In this document: in pieces, positions 5,214 through 8,728 of the stretch
How the letters are laid out: every line of letters starts with the position of its first letter
Position numbering within the stretch: position 1 is the stretch's first letter
NCBI GenBank assembly: GCA_039818825.1
Contig: JBCBTD010000106.1
Coordinates: 1 to 8,728 of the forward strand
Reading direction: 5' to 3'
Origin: JBCBTD01 sp039818825
GTDB lineage: Bacteria; Pseudomonadota; Alphaproteobacteria; Geminicoccales; Geminicoccaceae
Length of the DNA stretch: 8,728 nucleotides
Notes under the pieces: generated by a model
Told to the model about the DNA's origin: nothing
What the model saw: the letters and a program-made list of their open reading frames with translations, nothing else
The model's database searches: none
Position numbers and translations under genes: made by a program

Positions 5214-6286
5214 TGTTGCAGGAGGCTGGCTACCGCTCGTTCGACGCGGCGCCGAGCGCCAAGCCTGAGCTCACGATCGTCGTGCCTGCGTACAACGAGA
5301 GTGCCAGCCTGCCGCCCTTTTTCGCACGGCTTTTGCCGGTGCTGCGCGGCCTCGGGCGCAGTTTCGAAGTTCTGGTGGTCGACGACGGCAGCCGCGACGC
5401 GACACCGGCGGTCCTGGCCCAGCTCCACGACGACGACGGGCGCATCGGTACGCTCCGGCTGTCGCGCAATTTCGGCAAGGAGGCAGCGATGTCGGCGGGT
5501 CTCGACCACGCCCGCGGCGCTGCCGTCGTACTGATCGACGCCGATTTGCAGCAGCCTCCCGAAGTGATCCCCCAACTGGTCGCCGCGTGGGACGCCGGTG
5601 CCCAGGTGGTCCACGCCCAGGAGAGCACGCGGCCGCCCGAGCGCCTGCTGGCGAGGCTTGGGGCCAAGCTCTTCTACCGCCTGTTCAATCGCATGGCGGA
5701 CGTCCGTTTGCCCACGGGCATCGGCGACTATTGCCTGCTCGACCGGCAGGCCGTCGACGCGCTCGGCCGGTTGCCCGAGCGCAGCCGCTTCATGAAGGGC
5801 CTCTACTTCTGGATCGGCTTTCGCCGCGAGCAAGTGCACTACGAGCGCGACGCGCGACGCCGCGGCGGCAGTCGCTGGAGTTACCGCCGGCTCGGCGGAC
5901 TGGCGCTCGATGGGCTCACCGCCTTCAGTACGATGCCGCTCCGCCTCGCGTCCTTGGCCGGGATGCTGGTCTCCGCGCTTGCCCTGGGCTACGCGCTGGT
6001 GATCGTCACCAACGTGCTGTTCTTCGGCGTCGACGTCCCCGGCTATCCGTCGATCATGGTGACGCTCTTGTTTCTCGGCGGCGTGCAGCTGATCGGGCTC
6101 GGCATTCTCGGCGAGTACGTTGGCCGCATCTACGAAGAGATCAAGCAGCGCCCTCTCTACCTGATCGCCGAGGCGACCCTACCGGTCGACCTTACCTTGG
6201 CGACGGCTCCGGTCAGGGAGGCCGTCGGTGAGCCGCTCGGGGGGAACGAGCGCCCAGTTCACGTAGACGGTCGCCGCACCGCCTAG
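5213..6286 (+). CDS. GtrB/DPM1-like polyprenyl-phosphate glycosyltransferase (GT2)
   Basis: Transfers a sugar from a nucleotide sugar to undecaprenyl phosphate at the cytoplasmic face of the inner membrane, supplying a lipid-linked donor. The 357-residue product has a GT2 GT-A domain: TIVVPAYNES (21-30), EVLVVDDGSRDAT (52-64), LSRNFGKEAAMSAGLDHA (83-100) and VLIDADLQQPPEVI (106-119), whose Asp109/Asp111 are the metal/nucleotide-binding motif. GDYCLLDRQAVDAL (171-184) and RGGSRWSYRRL (217-227) follow. Two membrane helices lie near 244-272 and 281-303, before the conserved EYVGRIYEEIKQRPLYLI (301-318). A tail of about 39 residues follows, encoded wholly within the part that lies opposite or next to the GT39 gene. 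Start ATG 5213 has GGTGGGG about 9 bases upstream. The frame is open back to a GTG at 5072, but that stretch is not family-like. The sugar is unknown; GtrB (glucose) and ArnC-like roles are both possible. Confidence 0.92.
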   Translation: MLQEAGYRSFDAAPSAKPELTIVVPAYNESASLPPFFARLLPVLRGLGRSFEVLVVDDGSRDATPAVLAQLHDDDGRIGTLRLSRNFGKEAAMSAGLDHARGAAVVLIDADLQQPPEVIPQLVAAWDAGAQVVHAQESTRPPERLLARLGAKLFYRLFNRMADVRLPTGIGDYCLLDRQAVDALGRLPERSRFMKGLYFWIGFRREQVHYERDARRRGGSRWSYRRLGGLALDGLTAFSTMPLRLASLAGMLVSALALGYALVIVTNVLFFGVDVPGYPSIMVTLLFLGGVQLIGLGILGEYVGRIYEEIKQRPLYLIAEATLPVDLTLATAPVREAVGEPLGGNERPVHVDGRRTA

Positions 6287-7690
6287 CCAGCGTGCCCTCA
6301 AAGCCAAGGGCGGCTCCTCGACCAAGCCAGGGAAGCGCTCTCGGAGGTCCGCGAGCGGGCTCAGCTCCAGCCGCGAGGGCTGGGTTCCGCGCTTGTCGGC
6401 CGTCCAGACGACCATCGCTCCCTGCTGGCGCACCGCGGCATCGTCGAGCCAAGGGGCCAGGGCCGCGTCGGCCCGGAGATAGACGCTCGGGCGCTTGCGG
6501 GCGTACGCGGCAGCGTTGCCGGCGACCCACTCGTCGCCGACCACGATGGCCAAGGGCGCGTCGGTCGCCTCGCGCCAGCGCTCCTCGATCGCTCGCGCCA
6601 GTTCCTGGCCCGGAAAGTGGGCACGCTCGAACCGTCCGGTGAGGGCTGGACCGGCGAGCCCCGCGGCGAGGGCGAGCGCAAGCCCGAACGACAGCCACGC
6701 GCCCAAGCCCCAGGCGAACCGGCGGACATGGAACCTAGCTTGGCTGAGGTCGGCGGGCCTCAGCGCCAGCATCAGCATGGGGCCGGCCGTGGTGAAGACC
6801 GGTGCTGCCCACATGTCGCGGAGGCCGACGCCGGCGACGCCCAGGACCACCATCGATGCGAGCGGGCCGGCGCCGAGCGTCACCAACAGCCAGGCGTCGC
6901 GACCCGGCCGGCCTGGCCGCGGGCACGGGCGCCCGAGCAGGCAGAGCGCCACGACCAAGGGGCCGACGGCGAGCAGCTGGGCCGCGAGGAAATCCAGGGT
7001 GCCGAGGAGCCGGCCGCCGAGATCGGGTGGCGCTTCGGCGGCCGACCGTGCCGCAGCATAGGCCAAGCCCGGAAAGCCGTTCGCCACCGTCCAGAGCGCA
7101 TGTGGCAGCAGGACGATCACGAACGCGGCCGCCGCGAGATAGGGGCCGAGCGTCGACAACGTCCGTCGCCCGTCGGGGTGCAGCAGCAAGAAGACACCCA
7201 TGGCGCCGGGCAACAGCAGGAACGAGTGTTTGCCGAGGACGCCGAGCGACGCTGCGATGCCGAGCACCAGCCACCAGCCCAAGTGGCTCCCGCGCACCGC
7301 TCGCCAGAACGCCAAGGACGCCAGTGCCCACAACGGGAATTGGACCACGTTGGAGTTGAACTCGACGGCACTGAAGCCGTGGTAATGCACCGCGGCCATG
7401 GCGATGACCGATAGCGTCGCCGGCCACGGTTCGAGCACGTCCCTGGCCAGTCGCCAGGTTGCCCAAAAGGCGCCGCCGACCATGATCTGCGACAGCAGAT
7501 AGAGGCCCCACGCTGCGCGCGGCGACCACGCGAGCTCTGCCAGCCACGCCGAGAGTGGCGGGTGCTTGGCATAGCCCCACTGCCACTCGTGCCCCCAGGC
7601 CAACGCCTCGACGACGTCGAGCGGCAGGTTGTGGTTGGCGATCGTCGGTACCAGCGTCCAGACGGCGGCATGGACGACGACGAACGCCAT
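6179..7690 (-). CDS. GT39/ArnT-like membrane glycosyltransferase (PMT_2 family)
   Basis: A polytopic inner-membrane enzyme of about 503 residues that would take a sugar from a polyprenyl-phosphate donor and attach it to an envelope acceptor on the periplasmic side. The first periplasmic loop reads NHNLPLDVVEALAWGHEWQW then GYAKHPPLSAWLAELAW, the family's acidic residues and the conserved KHPPL motif. About ten hydrophobic segments follow to residue 355, then a soluble C-terminal domain of roughly 150 residues, as in ArnT-like proteins. It probably works with the GT2 and GtrA proteins beside it. ATG 7690 and the adjacent TTG 7693 have no Shine-Dalgarno site and leave the first helix without positive charge. 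An in-frame CTG at 7726 follows GAGGGG by 7 bases and adds a basic segment, so the true start may lie there. The last 108 bases overlap the GT2 gene on the other strand. Acceptor and sugar are unknown. Confidence 0.88.
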   Translation of the reverse strand: MAFVVVHAAVWTLVPTIANHNLPLDVVEALAWGHEWQWGYAKHPPLSAWLAELAWSPRAAWGLYLLSQIMVGGAFWATWRLARDVLEPWPATLSVIAMAAVHYHGFSAVEFNSNVVQFPLWALASLAFWRAVRGSHLGWWLVLGIAASLGVLGKHSFLLLPGAMGVFLLLHPDGRRTLSTLGPYLAAAAFVIVLLPHALWTVANGFPGLAYAAARSAAEAPPDLGGRLLGTLDFLAAQLLAVGPLVVALCLLGRPCPRPGRPGRDAWLLVTLGAGPLASMVVLGVAGVGLRDMWAAPVFTTAGPMLMLALRPADLSQARFHVRRFAWGLGAWLSFGLALALAAGLAGPALTGRFERAHFPGQELARAIEERWREATDAPLAIVVGDEWVAGNAAAYARKRPSVYLRADAALAPWLDDAAVRQQGAMVVWTADKRGTQPSRLELSPLADLRERFPGLVEEPPLALRARWLGGAATVYVNWALVPPERLTDGLPDRSRRQGKVDR

Positions 7691-7910
7691 CAACGTGAGG
7701 CTTGCGGCACGGGTGGCGAGCGGCAGGGGGCGGCCCCTCTGAGCAGACCGGGCTAACGGAGGTCGTGTTCTAGGCGAGGCCGGTCCCCGGCGCTACCGAG
7801 CGATGCTGGCCGGCACGCGACGCCTCCCTTCCGGTCCAAGGCATTGACTTGGCGTCCGAACAACGTCGAGGGGTGGGTTCACGGTTCGGCGCCGACCCAC
7901 AGCTTGCCCC
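7691..7910. other. Intergenic region between the sugar kinase and the GT39 gene
   Basis: Both flanking genes run on the minus strand. I see no gene here except a possible 5' extension of the GT39 gene to CTG 7726. AGGGG (7734-7738) can pair with CCCCT (7725-7729) around a CCGC loop. This would hide the GAGGGG ribosome binding site and the CTG together. GCCGG-TCC-CCGGC near 7780-7792 is another short GC repeat without a T-tract. The remainder of the kinase frame as read (7879-7910) also falls here. Confidence 0.45.
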
Positions 7911-8728
7911 TCAAAGGGCGGCAGCGGTCCAATCCTGCGCGTAGGTGGCGAGGCCCTGTGGCGCTAGGGGCAGAGCACGCCTGAGAACCGGGGCCGGGAC
8001 AGGCTCCCGCTCGGCGAGGCTGGCGAGCAGTGCGGCGCCGGCGATCGTGCCGTCGGCAACGGTCGAGCTCGACCGAAGCCTGGCGCACTGCGGCCAGCAA
8101 CGGCCCGAACAACGGTTCTTGGGCCAATGGGCCGTCGACGATCAGCCGGTCGGCAGCGCCGACCGCATCGAGCGCCAGGTCGGTCATCAGCGCGACGTAC
8201 AAGAGCGCCAGCGCGCGCCGCTCGCCGGCCGCGAGATCGTCGGCACCGATCAGGCGACCGCTTCCGCTCGAGCCGGGGACCGGCCCGCCCATGTCGGTGA
8301 ACGACGGCAGCGCCATGGCGCCCTTGCCGATCACGGCCGTGACGTCGGCGGGGGTCGCGGCGGCGGCCATCCCTTCCGGCCCGGCGACGCGCTCGAACTC
8401 GCGCCCGATCATGAACCGGCTGCACGGCACCGGCTGGCCGAACACATCGGTGTTGGTACAGGTGTCGCGTGCCGCCTCCAACGCGTCGACGCTGCCGGCC
8501 GGATTGAAGGTGATCAGCCAGGTGCCGGTCGACAAGAGGGTCCAGTCGCGGGTCGGCTGGGCGAGGTAGCGGAGATAGTTGGCGTTGCTGTCGTGGATCC
8601 CGGTCAGAACCGGCGTTGCCGGATCGAGCCCCGTCGCTCGCGCGACCGCCGGGTCGATCGGGCCGAGCACGTCGTAGGCGCGGCGAATCGGTGCCAGCAG
8701 CCGCGACCAGCCGCGGCGAAGCGCCAGG
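7879..8728 (-). CDS. FGGY-family sugar kinase, 5'-truncated by window edge and frameshifted
   Basis: C-terminal portion of a cytosolic ATP-dependent kinase of pentuloses or hexuloses (L-fuculose/rhamnulose/xylulose kinase-like). The frame is open through the window edge, so the N-terminal domain lies outside. Recognisable FGGY_C features are VLGPIDPAVARATGLDPATPV, the GIHDSNANYLRYL segment, LLSTGTWLI (phosphate-binding Ser-Thr-Gly-Thr), NTDVFGQPVPCSRFMIGREFE, and DRLIVDGPLAQEPLFGPLLA, matching the usual GG-like motif before the C-terminal helix. After VRQASVEL (near 8065) the frame turns into arginine/proline-rich shadow and ends at TGA 7879. The expected ending, DGTIAGAALLASL and onward, continues in another minus-strand frame to TGA 7911-7913. 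So the gene is either broken or carries a one-base excess (or two-base loss) from an assembly error. The frame as read would give a poor C-terminus and probably a damaged enzyme. The sugar substrate cannot be fixed from this part. Confidence 0.85.
   Translation of the reverse strand, partial: LALRRGWSRLLAPIRRAYDVLGPIDPAVARATGLDPATPVLTGIHDSNANYLRYLAQPTRDWTLLSTGTWLITFNPAGSVDALEAARDTCTNTDVFGQPVPCSRFMIGREFERVAGPEGMAAAATPADVTAVIGKGAMALPSFTDMGGPVPGSSGSGRLIGADDLAAGERRALALLYVALMTDLALDAVGAADRLIVDGPLAQEPLFGPLLAAVRQASVELDRCRRHDRRRRTARQPRRAGACPGPGSQACSAPSATGPRHLRAGLDRCRPLRGKLWVGAEP
7911..8063 (-). pseudogene. Displaced C-terminal end of the FGGY kinase (out of frame)
   Basis: In the frame that ends at TGA 7911-7913, the minus strand reads TVADGTIAGAALLASLAE and then on to YAQDWTAAAL-stop, 50 residues in all. 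ADGTxxGAALLA is the standard FGGY ending, so this is the true C-terminus, moved out of frame with the upstream part. Removing one base near 8064, or adding two, joins VRQASVEL to it smoothly. Confidence 0.8.
8060..8075. repeat. Perfect 16-bp palindrome at the kinase frameshift
   Basis: CGGTCGAGCTCGACCG reads the same on both strands with no loop. The shift between the two kinase frames falls within it, near 8064. A palindrome of this length can promote slippage or deletion during replication, and also errors in sequencing or assembly. Confidence 0.8.

Noticed and set aside
2557..5839. Two minus-strand open frames of more than 600 codons opposite cbiD, cobK and the GT2 gene
   Set aside because: They are Arg/Pro/Ala/Ser-rich with no recognisable motif, whereas the plus-strand genes opposite show clear family signatures. 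The real minus-strand gene in this span (gtrA) is in a different frame from the shadow that covers it.
7778..7793. GCCGG-TCC-CCGGC as a terminator for the sugar kinase
   Set aside because: It has a five-pair stem with a 3-base loop and no T-run, and lies more than 100 bases past the kinase stop. Such repeats are common by chance in this DNA.

Overview
The window is very GC-rich, with strong third-position GC bias that leaves long open shadow frames on both strands. With a TRAP-transporter binding protein, cobalamin genes and Gtr-type glycosylation genes, this suggests a proteobacterium, probably an alphaproteobacterium. That placement is an inference from style and content; there is no rRNA or other marker. 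There are no tRNA or rRNA genes, no CRISPR array, no phage genes and no recognisable insertion sequence.

Left part (1-4561), cobalamin synthesis. cobB (cobyrinate a,c-diamide synthase, minus strand) runs into a TRAP solute-binding protein gene of the 2-oxoacid/mannitol type only 3 bases later, so the two look co-transcribed. Divergent from cobB, across about 195 bases of non-coding DNA with a hairpin and a palindrome, lie cbiD (C1 methyltransferase of the cobalt-early route) and cobK/cbiJ (precorrin-6A reductase). These two overlap by 11 bases. CbiD methylates C1, CobK/CbiJ reduces the ring of the next intermediate, and CobB amidates side chains a and c.

Middle part (4522-7726), a polyprenyl-phosphate sugar module. 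It has a small GtrA-like membrane protein (minus), a GtrB/DPM1-like GT2 glycosyltransferase (plus) and a GT39-like membrane glycosyltransferase (minus). The expected scheme is that the GT2 enzyme loads a sugar on undecaprenyl phosphate, GtrA helps flip it, and the GT39 enzyme transfers it outside the cytoplasm. Such genes usually sit head to tail, but here the strand alternates. The 3' ends of cobK/gtrA and GT2/GT39 overlap antisense by 40 and 108 bases. gtrA has no ATG, GTG or TTG start before its domain and probably begins at CTG. The GT2 gene is preceded by a possible 23-residue leader ORF whose stop overlaps its ATG (TGATG).

Right part (7879-8728), the C-terminal portion of an FGGY-family sugar kinase (minus), cut by the window edge. 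Its reading frame shifts inside a perfect 16-bp palindrome, and the family-like C-terminus continues in another frame to a stop at 7911.

No plainly new system is visible. The most useful leads are the hidden gtrA with its non-standard start, the leader ORF with its upstream hairpin, the antisense tail overlaps, the kinase frameshift and the cobB-TRAP coupling.
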